Shown here in pieces: positions 57,207-64,000 of a stretch of DNA of 64,000 bases; position 1 is the stretch's first letter, and each line of letters starts with the position of its first letter. The DNA is from Flintibacter sp. KGMB00164 (GTDB lineage: Bacteria; Bacillota; Clostridia; Oscillospirales; Oscillospiraceae): positions 2,057,001 through 2,121,000 of the forward strand of contig NZ_CP044227.1 of the NCBI RefSeq assembly GCF_008727735.1, written 5' to 3'. The position numbers and the translations under genes were made by a program. The notes beneath the pieces are model-generated. The model was not told where the DNA came from. It worked only from the letters and a program-made list of their open reading frames with translations, and ran no database searches.

Positions 57207-58325
57207 TTATTTGCTGTAAATCCGGGCAACCCGGGGGCTGAGCTGGGCAGTCAGTCCGCAGCCCTCGTCCTCTCCCACCAGCAGGGCCACCTCCTGAGAT
57301 GCCAGCAGGTTTCCCTGTTCGTCCCAGCCAAACAGGGTCACCGGGTCGCCCACCCGGCAGGGAATGCCGGTGACGTCCACCAAAGTCTGATCCATGCAGC
57401 AGGCCATCAGCCGGGCCCGCTCTCCCCCTACCAGCACCGGCCCATGGACCCGCACCAACTCTTCACTGAGCCCGTCGCCGTATCCCACGGCGATGGTAGC
57501 CACAGTGGAGTCCCGCTCCAGAAATACCTTTCCGCCGTAACCCAGGGGCGAGCCGGCCTGGAGAGTACGAAGGCCGGTGATCCAGGTGCGCCAGGTGGCC
57601 GTCTCACTCACCCGTCCGGTGGGCTGAGTGGGGTGGTCCATGTACAGCCGCCGGCCGATGCGCACCCCGTCCAGCCGGTATTGGGGGAACTGCTCGTGGG
57701 CAGCGCTGGCCGAAATGTGCCGCAGGGGGATCTCCATTCCTCCCGCCTGCAGCTGCTCCACACCTTCCAGGAACAGCTCATACTGCTGCTGGGTCCGCTC
57801 TGTGTCCTCCAGGTCGGCAAAGTGGCTGAAGGCGCCCATGATCTGGAAATGATTCCGGGCGCTTCGCCACTCCTCCAGCAGATGGGCCAGCTCCGCCCCA
57901 GGCATTACGCCGGTGCGGTTGAGCCCGGTCTCGATTTTAATTTGAATTTTTACCCGCCGGCCTGCCGACTGTCCCAGCAGTGCCAGCACCGGAAGAAGCT
58001 CCAGCCGCCCCACCGACAGCGTGAGGTCCAGCTCCACCGCTGCGCGCAGCAAATGGGCGGGCACACCGCCCAGGATCAGGATCTCCCGGGTGATGCCCGC
58101 CTGGCGCAGAGCCGCGCCCTCCCCCACCTGGGCCACCGCTAGAGTGGTGATCTGGGGAAATTCCTCCATAACATGGCCCATGGCCTCCAGTCCCAGGCCA
58201 TAGGCGTTATCCTTCAGCACAGGGATCAGCTGCGCTCCCTGCAGCTCTTCCAGAACGGCAGCCACGTTGCGCCGTACTCGTTTCATATCCACAGATAAAA
58301 TCGAATTATTCAAAATAATATTCAT
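57207..58325 (-). CDS. alr: Alanine racemase
   Basis: PLP enzyme that makes D-alanine for peptidoglycan. The PLP lysine is in 'PVLKDNAYGLG' (usually VKANAYGHG), the second catalytic Tyr in 'IAVGYGDGLS', and 'CCMDQTLVDVT' is the expected C-terminal block. The ATG at 58325 gives 372 residues, starting 'NIILNNSILSV'; an in-frame codon ten triplets upstream is the alternative. A serine racemase activity, as in VanT-like relatives, cannot be excluded but no van genes are present. With the M15 carboxypeptidase and dap genes it belongs to wall-precursor supply. Confidence 0.95.
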   Translation of the reverse strand: MNIILNNSILSVDMKRVRRNVAAVLEELQGAQLIPVLKDNAYGLGLEAMGHVMEEFPQITTLAVAQVGEGAALRQAGITREILILGGVPAHLLRAAVELDLTLSVGRLELLPVLALLGQSAGRRVKIQIKIETGLNRTGVMPGAELAHLLEEWRSARNHFQIMGAFSHFADLEDTERTQQQYELFLEGVEQLQAGGMEIPLRHISASAAHEQFPQYRLDGVRIGRRLYMDHPTQPTGRVSETATWRTWITGLRTLQAGSPLGYGGKVFLERDSTVATIAVGYGDGLSEELVRVHGPVLVGGERARLMACCMDQTLVDVTGIPCRVGDPVTLFGWDEQGNLLASQEVALLVGEDEGCGLTAQLSPRVARIYSK

Positions 58326-58513
58326 TTTTCTTTCTGTCTCCCTCTCGCCGAACAAACCTCCGTCCCCCGGTGATCTGCCCCATTCCTCGAAAGATTTTTT
58401 ATTGTCACCTGATTATATCCTCTTTTTCTCCCTGTTTCAACCGGAAATTACCGCCCCGTGTCATTTGTGCTAAAAAAATTTATTCCAGCGCTCACTTTTT
58501 GCATAGTTATCTA

Positions 58514-58543
58514 TTGACGTTGAATATTTTTCGGTGGTATACT
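58514..58543 (+). promoter_or_regulatory. Promoter of the amino-acid ABC operon
   Basis: TTGACG and TATACT with an 18-base spacer, about 65 bases before the binding-protein start. Confidence 0.65.
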
Positions 58544-58555
58544 CTTACACAACCT

Positions 58556-58578
58556 ATCCAAGCCCGGTGGGCCTGGAT
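58556..58578 (+). other. Small hairpin in the leader of the amino-acid ABC operon
   Basis: ATCCA and GCCC pair with GGGC and TGGAT across a single mismatch with a GGT loop. It begins about 13 bases after the -10, so it is at the very 5' end of the mRNA and may stabilise it. Confidence 0.3.
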
Positions 58579-58606
58579 GAATGGTATGTAAAGGAGATTA
58601 TGCAAA

Positions 58607-59488
58607 ATGAAAAAGAATGTTCTTGCTCTGTCCTTGGCTCTGGCCTTGGGTCTTGGGCTGACCGCTTGTTCCAGCAGCAACGGCGGTTCCGCTTCTAATT
58701 CTGGCTCCAACACCGATACCTCCGGCTCCCAGAGCAGCACCAGCGGCTCCAACACCGGCGCTGAGAAGCTGGTCCTGGGCACCTCCGCTGACTATCCTCC
58801 CTTCGAGTTCCACGTCCTTCAGGACGGCGAGGACAAGATCGTGGGCATCGACGTGTTCCTGGCCCAGCAGATCGCCGAGGATATGGGCGCTGAGCTGGAG
58901 ATCAGCGACATGGACTTTGACATGCTGCTCAACCTGATGAACAAGGGTGATGTGGACATGGTCATCGCCGCCATGGAGCTCAAGGATGACCGTGCTGCCG
59001 CCGCCGACTACTCCGACCCCTACTACACCGATGAGGCTCCCCTCATTGTTGTGAGAAAGGCTGACCTGGATCAGTACAAGACCCTGGAGGACTTCTCCGG
59101 CAAGACCGTGGGCGCCCAGACCGGCACCACCAAGGCTGACATCGTCCTGGGCACCGATCCCGAGAAGCCCCACATGACCGATGTGCAGGACCTGCTGCTG
59201 CCCAAGGTCACCGATCTGATTGCTCAGCTCCAGTTTGAGAAGTGCGACGCCGTGGTTCTGGACGCCGCTGTGGCTCAGAAGTACGTTGCCTCCAACGACG
59301 AGCTGGCCATCGTCGAGAGCATCGACCTGGGTGAGGCTGCTGAGCCCTACCGTGTGTGGGTTGCCAAGGGCGATCCCAAGGGTCTGCTGCCCTCCATCAA
59401 TGAGACCATCGCCAAGGTGACTGCCGAGGGCGGCGCTATGACCGACTTCATCGAGCAGGCCAACGATCTGGTTTCTCAGGCTCAGTAA
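58607..59488 (+). CDS. Amino-acid ABC transporter substrate-binding lipoprotein
   Basis: Extracellular receptor of a polar amino-acid importer (SBP_bac_3 family). The signal peptide ends in the lipobox 'LTACSS' with the lipidated Cys at about residue 22, followed by a Ser/Gly/Asn-rich tether to residue ~48. The domain opens with 'KLVLGTSADYPPFEF' and has 'GDVDMVIAAMELKDDR' and 'GAQTGTTKADIVLG', all standard. The ligand is not determinable by eye. First gene of a three-gene operon; a strong hairpin separates it from the permease, typical of operons where the receptor is made in excess. Confidence 0.95.
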   Translation: MKKNVLALSLALALGLGLTACSSSNGGSASNSGSNTDTSGSQSSTSGSNTGAEKLVLGTSADYPPFEFHVLQDGEDKIVGIDVFLAQQIAEDMGAELEISDMDFDMLLNLMNKGDVDMVIAAMELKDDRAAAADYSDPYYTDEAPLIVVRKADLDQYKTLEDFSGKTVGAQTGTTKADIVLGTDPEKPHMTDVQDLLLPKVTDLIAQLQFEKCDAVVLDAAVAQKYVASNDELAIVESIDLGEAAEPYRVWVAKGDPKGLLPSINETIAKVTAEGGAMTDFIEQANDLVSQAQ

Positions 59489-59507
59489 ATTCTTTTCGTT
59501 CTATCTG

Positions 59508-59539
59508 CCGTGCAAAGCCGCATTTGCGGCTTTGCACGG
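59508..59539 (+). terminator. Intra-operon hairpin between binding protein and permease
   Basis: A perfect 15-bp stem CCGTGCAAAGCCGCA with its complement is followed only by TTGTGT. It probably attenuates transcription or stabilises the upstream mRNA end rather than stopping it fully. Confidence 0.6.
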
Positions 59540-59582
59540 TTGTGTATTGGGAATTTTGAAAGAAAGATAAGGGAGTACAACT

Positions 59583-60320
59583 ATGCTTGAATCCTTCCTC
59601 CAAATGTTTACCAATCCCGGTCCCGCCAGCTTCATCAACTTCACCTTCCTGCCCAAGTACACCTTCTATTTTGTACAGGGCGTGAAGTACACCCTGATGC
59701 TGTCTGTTGTGGCGGTGCTGCTGGCCGTGATCCCCGCCCTTTTGCTGGCCCTGATGCGGCTGAGCAAAAGCCGCATTATCCGCTGGATCTCCGGCGCTTA
59801 CATCGCCATCTTCCGCTCCACGCCTATGCTGGTGCAGCTGTACATCATCTATCTGGGTGTATTCTCCTTCATCGAGGTGCCCAAGATGACCATTTTCGGC
59901 TTCTTGCGTCTGGACCTGTTTATCCCCAGCGTAGTGGCTCTGGCGCTGAACAGCTCCGCCTACGTGGCTGAGATTTTCCGGGCCGGTATTCTGGCGGTGG
60001 ATGCAGGCCAGACCGAGGCCGCCCGCTCTCTGGGCCTGTCCTCCTGGCAGTCCATGCGTCTGGTAGTCCTGCCCCAGGCAGTCAAGAATGTACTCCCTGC
60101 CCTGGCCAACGAGGTCGTCACCATGGTGAAGGAGTCCTCCATCTGCTCCGTGATCGGCGTGTACGATCTGATGTGGGGCGCAAAGACGGTCATTACCAAC
60201 TCCTACATCGCAGTGGGTCCCCTGGTCCTGGCTGCTATCATCTATTTCTGCATCAACTTCCCCGCCAGCAAGGCCATCGAGGCCATTGAAAGGAGAATGC
60301 GTCGTGGCGACAAGCGCTGA
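59583..60320 (+). CDS. Amino-acid ABC transporter permease (HisM/GlnP family)
   Basis: A 245-residue integral membrane protein with about five segments. The EAA loop reads '[20 protein letters not shown]' and continues '[15 protein letters not shown]', the standard form of the polar amino-acid family. It acts as a homodimer, since only one permease gene is present. AAGGGAG precedes the ATG. Its end overlaps the ATPase start by 17 bases. Confidence 0.94.
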   Translation: MLESFLQMFTNPGPASFINFTFLPKYTFYFVQGVKYTLMLSVVAVLLAVIPALLLALMRLSKSRIIRWISGAYIAIFRSTPMLVQLYIIYLGVFSFIEVPKMTIFGFLRLDLFIPSVVALALNSSAYVAEIFRAGILAVDAGQTEAARSLGLSSWQSMRLVVLPQAVKNVLPALANEVVTMVKESSICSVIGVYDLMWGAKTVITNSYIAVGPLVLAAIIYFCINFPASKAIEAIERRMRRGDKR

Positions 60321-61050
60321 GCTCATCCGTGTTGAGCACGTCATCAAGGAATACAACCACGGAGCGGTGAAGGCCCTTAACGACTGCTCCCTCTCCATCA
60401 AGAAGGGCGAGGTGGTTGCCATCATCGGCCCCTCCGGTTCCGGTAAGTCTACTCTGCTGCGGTGCCTGAACCTGCTGGAGGTCCCCTCCAGCGGACACAT
60501 CTACTTCAACGGCGTGGACATCACCGACAAGAAGGTGGACATCAACCTCCACCGCCGGAAGATGGGTATGGTGTTCCAACACTTCAACCTCTTCCCCCAT
60601 ATGACGGTGAAGAAGAACATCACTCTGGCCCCCGTTCAGCTGGGTCTGAAGAAGCAGGATGAGGCCGACGCCCAGGCCATGAAGCTGTTGGAGCGCATCG
60701 GCCTGGCCGACAAGGCGGATGAGTATCCCAACATGCTCTCCGGCGGCCAGAAGCAGCGTATCGCCATCGTCCGCGCTCTGGCCATGGAGCCCGAGGTCAT
60801 GCTCTTTGACGAGCCCACCTCTGCTCTGGACCCGGAGATGGTGGGCGAGGTTCTGGACCTGATGCGGGACCTGGCCCACGAGGGCATGACTATGGCGGTG
60901 GTTACCCACGAGATGGGCTTTGCCCGTGAGGTGGCCAGCCGGGTCATCTTCATGGACAGCGGCGCTATTCTGGAGGAAAACTCCCCTCGTTTTCTGTTTG
61001 ATTCCCCTCAAAACCCCCGTACACAGGCCTTCCTGAGCAAGGTTTTATAA
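60304..61050 (+). CDS. Amino-acid ABC transporter ATPase (GlnQ/HisP family)
   Basis: ATP-hydrolysing subunit of the polar amino-acid importer. Walker A 'GPSGSGKST', signature 'LSGGQKQR', Walker B '[15 protein letters not shown]' and the switch His in 'VVTHEMGF' are all present; '[18 protein letters not shown]' is typical of the GlnQ group. The GTG at 60304 is taken as start because AGGAG lies 8 bases upstream, within the permease gene. 248 residues, normal. A strong terminator follows and ends the operon. Confidence 0.94.
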   Translation: MATSAELIRVEHVIKEYNHGAVKALNDCSLSIKKGEVVAIIGPSGSGKSTLLRCLNLLEVPSSGHIYFNGVDITDKKVDINLHRRKMGMVFQHFNLFPHMTVKKNITLAPVQLGLKKQDEADAQAMKLLERIGLADKADEYPNMLSGGQKQRIAIVRALAMEPEVMLFDEPTSALDPEMVGEVLDLMRDLAHEGMTMAVVTHEMGFAREVASRVIFMDSGAILEENSPRFLFDSPQNPRTQAFLSKVL

Positions 61051-61057
61051 AAAATAT

Positions 61058-61092
61058 CCGCGGCAGATCGTTTGATCTGCCGCGGTTTTTTT
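61058..61092 (+). terminator. Terminator of the amino-acid ABC operon
   Basis: A 12-bp stem CCGCGGCAGATC/GATCTGCCGCGG with a GTTT loop is followed by TTTTTTT. Confidence 0.92.
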
Positions 61093-61714
61093 ATGTGTTT
61101 TCCGGCACTGCCTTTTTCTCAGGGCTCTTGAATCGCTGGACAAACCCGATGATCTGTCCTGACAAAAGCACCGTCAGCAGGGAGCAGGCCAGGCGCTTGA
61201 GGTCGATATAGCTTACCGACAACCCCAGCACCACCAGATCGGTGATCAGGTAAGCCCACTGAATGTTCCAGTGCGTGACCGCTGACATGCTCATAGCCAG
61301 GGCATCGTCCCCGCCGGGAGCACCTCCCGCTCGGACGCTGAGCCCAACGCCGATCCCTACGAACAGAGCGCCCAGCACCGCCGCCAACAGAGGGTATTGG
61401 GCCAGCTGCGGCCAGATGGGGTCGAACTGCTCAAACAGGGCATAGAACAAGGAAAATCCGCCGCCGGCAATGATGGAGTAGCCAATAAACTCCTTGCCCA
61501 GCAGGCGCCATCCCATCCAATAGCACACGGCATTGAGCACCAAACCTGTCACCGCCGGTGAAATTCCAAACCAGTGGTGCAGCAACAGGGTCATACCCAA
61601 CACGCCGCCCTCGGTCACGCCGGATAAAGCGTGCACATTGTAAAGGCCAAAGGCTAAGATTGCGCTGCCCAGCAATGCCAGCAGACACTTCTTTGGCTTC
61701 AACAGGGAAAACAA
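61091..61714 (-). CDS. YitT-family membrane protein
   Basis: A 207-residue protein with five or six membrane segments. The N-terminal 'LALLGSAILAFGLYNVHALSG' helix followed by 'VTEGGVLGMTLLL' and the Gly-rich 'VRAGGAPGGDDALAM' block are typical of the YitT/DUF161 group, here without the cytoplasmic C-terminal domain. Transport has been proposed for the family but the substrate is unknown. The start is taken as TTG at 61714, with AAAGGAG 8 bases upstream; ATGs at 61747, 61765 and 61774 lack ribosome sites. It is convergent with the ABC operon and its stop abuts that operon's terminator. Confidence 0.75.
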   Translation of the reverse strand: MFSLLKPKKCLLALLGSAILAFGLYNVHALSGVTEGGVLGMTLLLHHWFGISPAVTGLVLNAVCYWMGWRLLGKEFIGYSIIAGGGFSLFYALFEQFDPIWPQLAQYPLLAAVLGALFVGIGVGLSVRAGGAPGGDDALAMSMSAVTHWNIQWAYLITDLVVLGLSVSYIDLKRLACSLLTVLLSGQIIGFVQRFKSPEKKAVPENT

Positions 61715-61868
61715 AATAACAACTCCTTTTATCCCGTCTGTTTTCATTATATCTGTTTTCCCCATTTTTGGCAACAGTTATTGGCTGTTTATATCATCTT
61801 CGCCCTTTTTCACAATTATTTTCCACTTCTCGCCATATTCCATATTTTTATGCGGGCGGGAAGCAAAA

Positions 61869-61899
61869 AGTCGGGCCGGACATTTTGTCCGACCCGACT
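61869..61899 (-). terminator. Terminator of the rubrerythrin gene
   Basis: A stem AGTCGGG-CGGACA with its complement (one mismatch) and a 3-base loop is followed by TTTTTG on the minus strand. Confidence 0.85.
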
Positions 61900-61913
61900 G
61901 GTGCTTATTTCGC

Positions 61914-62450
61914 TTAGTAGTTCTCAGCCTTCAGCTGGAAGTAATCCTTGGGATGAGCGCACACAGGGCACACCTCGGGGGCCTGCTTGCCCACGTGGAT
62001 GTGGCCGCAGTTGCTGCACTGCCAGATCATGTCGCCGTCACGGGAGAAGACCAGGCCGCCCTCCACATTGGCCAGCAGCTTGAGGTAACGCTCCTCGTGC
62101 TCCTTCTCGATCTTGGCCACTTCCTCAAACAGGAACGCGATGTGGTCAAAGCCCTCCTCCTTGGCCTCCTTGGCCATGGTGGCATACATGTCGGTCCACT
62201 CGTAGTTCTCACCCTCGGCGGCAGCCTTCAGGTTCTCAGAAGTGGTGCCGATGCCGCCCAGCAGCTTGAACCAGATCTCAGCGTGCTCCTTCTCGTTGGC
62301 AGCGGTCTCCTCAAAGATCTTGGAGATCTGCACATAGCCGTCCTTCTTCGCCTTGGAGGCAAAGTAGGTGTACTTGTTGCGGGCCTGGGACTCTCCGGCA
62401 AAAGCGGTCCACAGGTTCTGCTCGGTCTTGCTACCCTTCAGTTCAGGCAT
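61914..62450 (-). CDS. Rubrerythrin
   Basis: A non-haem diiron peroxidase that reduces hydrogen peroxide to water in anaerobes. The four-helix diiron domain has the Glu/His ligands in 'GESQARNKY', '[10 protein letters not shown]' and '[10 protein letters not shown]'. The C-terminal rubredoxin-like domain holds 'CSNCGHIH' and '[11 protein letters not shown]'. 178 residues, normal. GGGAGG precedes the ATG. It is a single-gene unit with a consensus promoter and a Fur-family-like palindrome, and complements the flavodiiron protein at the other end of the window (peroxide versus oxygen). Confidence 0.97.
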   Translation of the reverse strand: MPELKGSKTEQNLWTAFAGESQARNKYTYFASKAKKDGYVQISKIFEETAANEKEHAEIWFKLLGGIGTTSENLKAAAEGENYEWTDMYATMAKEAKEEGFDHIAFLFEEVAKIEKEHEERYLKLLANVEGGLVFSRDGDMIWQCSNCGHIHVGKQAPEVCPVCAHPKDYFQLKAENY

Positions 62451-62479
62451 CGTAAGTTCCTCCCTTAAAAAATATTTAA

Positions 62480-62494
62480 TGCGAATAATTCTCG
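62480..62494. promoter_or_regulatory. Fur/PerR-like imperfect palindrome upstream of rubrerythrin
   Basis: On the minus strand CGAGAATTATTCGCA has the same 7-1-7 layout as the two sites before the flavodiiron gene, with five of seven positions paired. It lies 14 bases downstream of the -10, where a bound repressor would block the start of transcription. Confidence 0.4.
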
Positions 62495-62507
62495 TTTAAC
62501 TGGTTAC

Positions 62508-62536
62508 ATTATAGCAACTGCCCAAAGCTTTGTCAA
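62508..62536 (-). promoter_or_regulatory. Consensus promoter of rubrerythrin
   Basis: Perfect TTGACA and TATAAT boxes with a 17-base spacer. CCCAAAG and CTTTGGG (62521-62527 and 62542-62548) form an inverted repeat bracketing the -35. Confidence 0.88.
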
Positions 62537-62557
62537 TCACTCTTTGGGTTTTTTAAG

Positions 62558-62599
62558 AAAAATCCCCCTTCAGTATTCCCAGATACTGAAGGGGGGATT
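62558..62599 (-). terminator. Terminator of cysS
   Basis: A 16-bp stem around CCCCCTTCAGTAT with its complement and a 6-base loop is followed on the minus strand by TTTTTCTTAAAAAA. Confidence 0.9.
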
Positions 62600-62617
62600 C
62601 TACGTTTTTTCCCGTTT

Positions 62618-64000
62618 TTACACGCGCTTCCAGGAGGCGCCGCCGGGCACGTCGGTGATCTCAATGCCCTGAGCCTTCAGCTCATCCCGGATCTGGTCAG
62701 CCTTGGCAAAATCCTTGGCCTTCTTGGCCTGATAGCGCTCCAGCACCAGGGCGTCCACAGCAGGGTCACCCTCGCCGGTGATGGTGTAGTCGCCGGCAGA
62801 AGTGGTCTTCTGGGCAGCCTGCTCCTTGCGCACCTGAGCCGCCTTCTCCAGCAGGGACAGGGACAGCACCTGGTCAAAGTCGCCCAGGATGGCCAGCTTA
62901 GTGGCGTCGTCGGTCTTGGCCTTCAGGGCGTCGTACAGCAGGGTCACCGCCATGGATGTGTTCAGGTCGTTGCCAACCTGCTGCAGGAACTTCTCCCGGT
63001 ATTCCTGCACCACCGCCTGGTCGGGCTCGCCGCCCTCCTTCAGGGCCGCGATGCGCTTGATGAGCTTCTGGTAAGCGCCCTGGGCGTTGTCCAGGTTCTC
63101 CCAGGAGAACACCAGGCCCTTGCGGTAGTGGGACTGCAGGCAGAAGAAACGGTAGCTGAGAGGATCATAGCCCTTCTCCTCCAGGAGGGAGACGGTCAGG
63201 AACTCACCCTTGGACTTGGACATCTTGCCGGAATTAGTATTCAGGTGGTGAACATGGAACCACTGCTTGCACCAGGGGTGACCCAGGTAGCTCTCGGACT
63301 GGGCGATCTCGTTGGTGTGGTGGGGGAAGGCATTGTCGATGCCGCCGCAGTGCAGGTCCAGGTACTCGCCGTTATATTTCAGGGAGATGCCGGAGCACTC
63401 AATGTGCCAGCCGGGATAACCCACGCCCCAGGGAGAGTCCCACTTCAGGGCCTGGTCCTCAAACTTGGACTTGGTGAACCAAAGCACGAAATCGTTCTTG
63501 TTGCGCTTGTTGGAGTCTTCTTCCACGCCCTCGCGCACGCCGACTGCCAGGTCCTCCTCGTTGTGGTCGTTGAAAATATAGTACCGATTCAGCTTGGAGG
63601 AGTCGAAATACACGTTGCCGCCGGCCACATAGGCATAGCCCTTTTCCAGCAGCCCGGAGACGATCTTGATGTACTCATCAATGCAGCCGGTGGCGGGCTG
63701 AACGGTATCGGGAGTCTTGATGTTCAGCTTGGCACAGTCGGAGAAGAAGGCATCGGTGTAGTACTGGGCGATCTCCATGACGGTCTTGTGCTCCCGCTTG
63801 GCGCCCTTGAGCATCTTGTCCTCGCCGGTGTCGGCATCGGAGCTGAGGTGACCCACGTCGGTGATATTCATGACCCGGTTCACATCATAGCCGGAGTAGC
63901 GCAGGAACTTCTCCAGCACGTCCTCCATAATGTAGGAACGCAGGTTGCCGATGTGGGCGAAGTGGTAGACGGTGGGGCCGCAGGTATACATCTCCACATG
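62618..64000 (-). CDS. cysS: Cysteinyl-tRNA synthetase, 5' end outside the window
   Basis: Charges tRNA-Cys. The HIGH motif is in 'YHFAHIGNLRS' close to the visible N-terminus, zinc ligands in 'YTCGPTVY' and 'WHIECSGISL', and the KMSKS loop in 'GKMSKSKGE'. The bacterial protein normally has about 20 to 25 residues before 'YTCGPTVY', so the true start lies beyond the right edge and the gene is cut by the window, not broken. Roughly 460 residues are visible. The C-terminus ends 'GASWKRV', as expected. Confidence 0.96.
   Translation of the reverse strand, partial: HVEMYTCGPTVYHFAHIGNLRSYIMEDVLEKFLRYSGYDVNRVMNITDVGHLSSDADTGEDKMLKGAKREHKTVMEIAQYYTDAFFSDCAKLNIKTPDTVQPATGCIDEYIKIVSGLLEKGYAYVAGGNVYFDSSKLNRYYIFNDHNEEDLAVGVREGVEEDSNKRNKNDFVLWFTKSKFEDQALKWDSPWGVGYPGWHIECSGISLKYNGEYLDLHCGGIDNAFPHHTNEIAQSESYLGHPWCKQWFHVHHLNTNSGKMSKSKGEFLTVSLLEEKGYDPLSYRFFCLQSHYRKGLVFSWENLDNAQGAYQKLIKRIAALKEGGEPDQAVVQEYREKFLQQVGNDLNTSMAVTLLYDALKAKTDDATKLAILGDFDQVLSLSLLEKAAQVRKEQAAQKTTSAGDYTITGEGDPAVDALVLERYQAKKAKDFAKADQIRDELKAQGIEITDVPGGASWKRV

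Overview
The window looks like a core-genome segment of an anaerobic, GC-rich, low-branching Clostridia member, most probably Oscillospiraceae (Flavonifractor / Intestinimonas / Lawsonibacter-like). This is inferred from gene content: flavodiiron protein with rubredoxin tail, rubrerythrin, S21, TmcAL, IreB, NrdR, LL-diaminopimelate aminotransferase, type III glutamine synthetase, a glmS ribozyme and a SAM-I riboswitch, with Gram-positive style promoters and strong Shine-Dalgarno sites. I see no rRNA, CRISPR array, transposase, intact integrase or prophage. The genus is an inference.

Layout. 1-6.7 kb: oxygen-detoxifying flavodiiron protein behind two identical Fur-family-like palindromes, a processive glycosyltransferase, and an OpuC/EgtU-type ABC importer (ATPase with CBS domains, permease, permease fused to binding protein). 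6.7-11.1 kb: VTC-domain polymerase, DUF4956 membrane protein and CotH-like kinase in one operon, then a cation-efflux protein. 11.4-18.3 kb: M15 carboxypeptidase, tRNA-Ala(GGC), rpsU, leuS, a papain-like YiiX-type protein, an SNF-type transporter and deoC. 18.5-21.2 kb: SAM cycle (metK under a SAM-I riboswitch, ahcY). 21.4-26 kb: rhomboid-like protein with zinc-ribbon tail, DUF3810 zincin-like protein, tmcAL, ackA.

26.1-33.6 kb is the most coherent accessory module: sigma-54 activator (PAS-AAA-Fis), then a -24/-12 promoter, then YtcJ-type amidohydrolase, BrnQ carrier, M20 amidohydrolase and YfcC carrier, all on the minus strand. It reads as an inducible system for taking up and deacylating amino-acid derivatives or peptides. 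33.8-39.5 kb: hsp20 under a CIRCE operator, DUF523, ireB, a membrane-bound XRE regulator, pyridoxamine kinase, guaA, a possible integrase-tail relic beside guaA, and an isolated 26-codon gene with its own promoter and terminator.

39.5-53 kb: pyrimidine/arginine precursor (carAB), DUF421-DUF4363 pair, glmS with its ribozyme, sugar acetyltransferase, dapF-dapL for lysine and peptidoglycan, and glnN. 53-64 kb: nrdR, an alanine/sodium symporter, an LTA-synthase-like protein, alanine racemase, a polar amino-acid ABC importer, a YitT protein, rubrerythrin under a consensus promoter with an operator-like palindrome, and cysS running off the right edge. Cell-wall precursor supply (alr, dapF, dapL, glmS, M15 carboxypeptidase, LTA-synthase-like protein) and nitrogen/amino-acid handling are the recurring themes.
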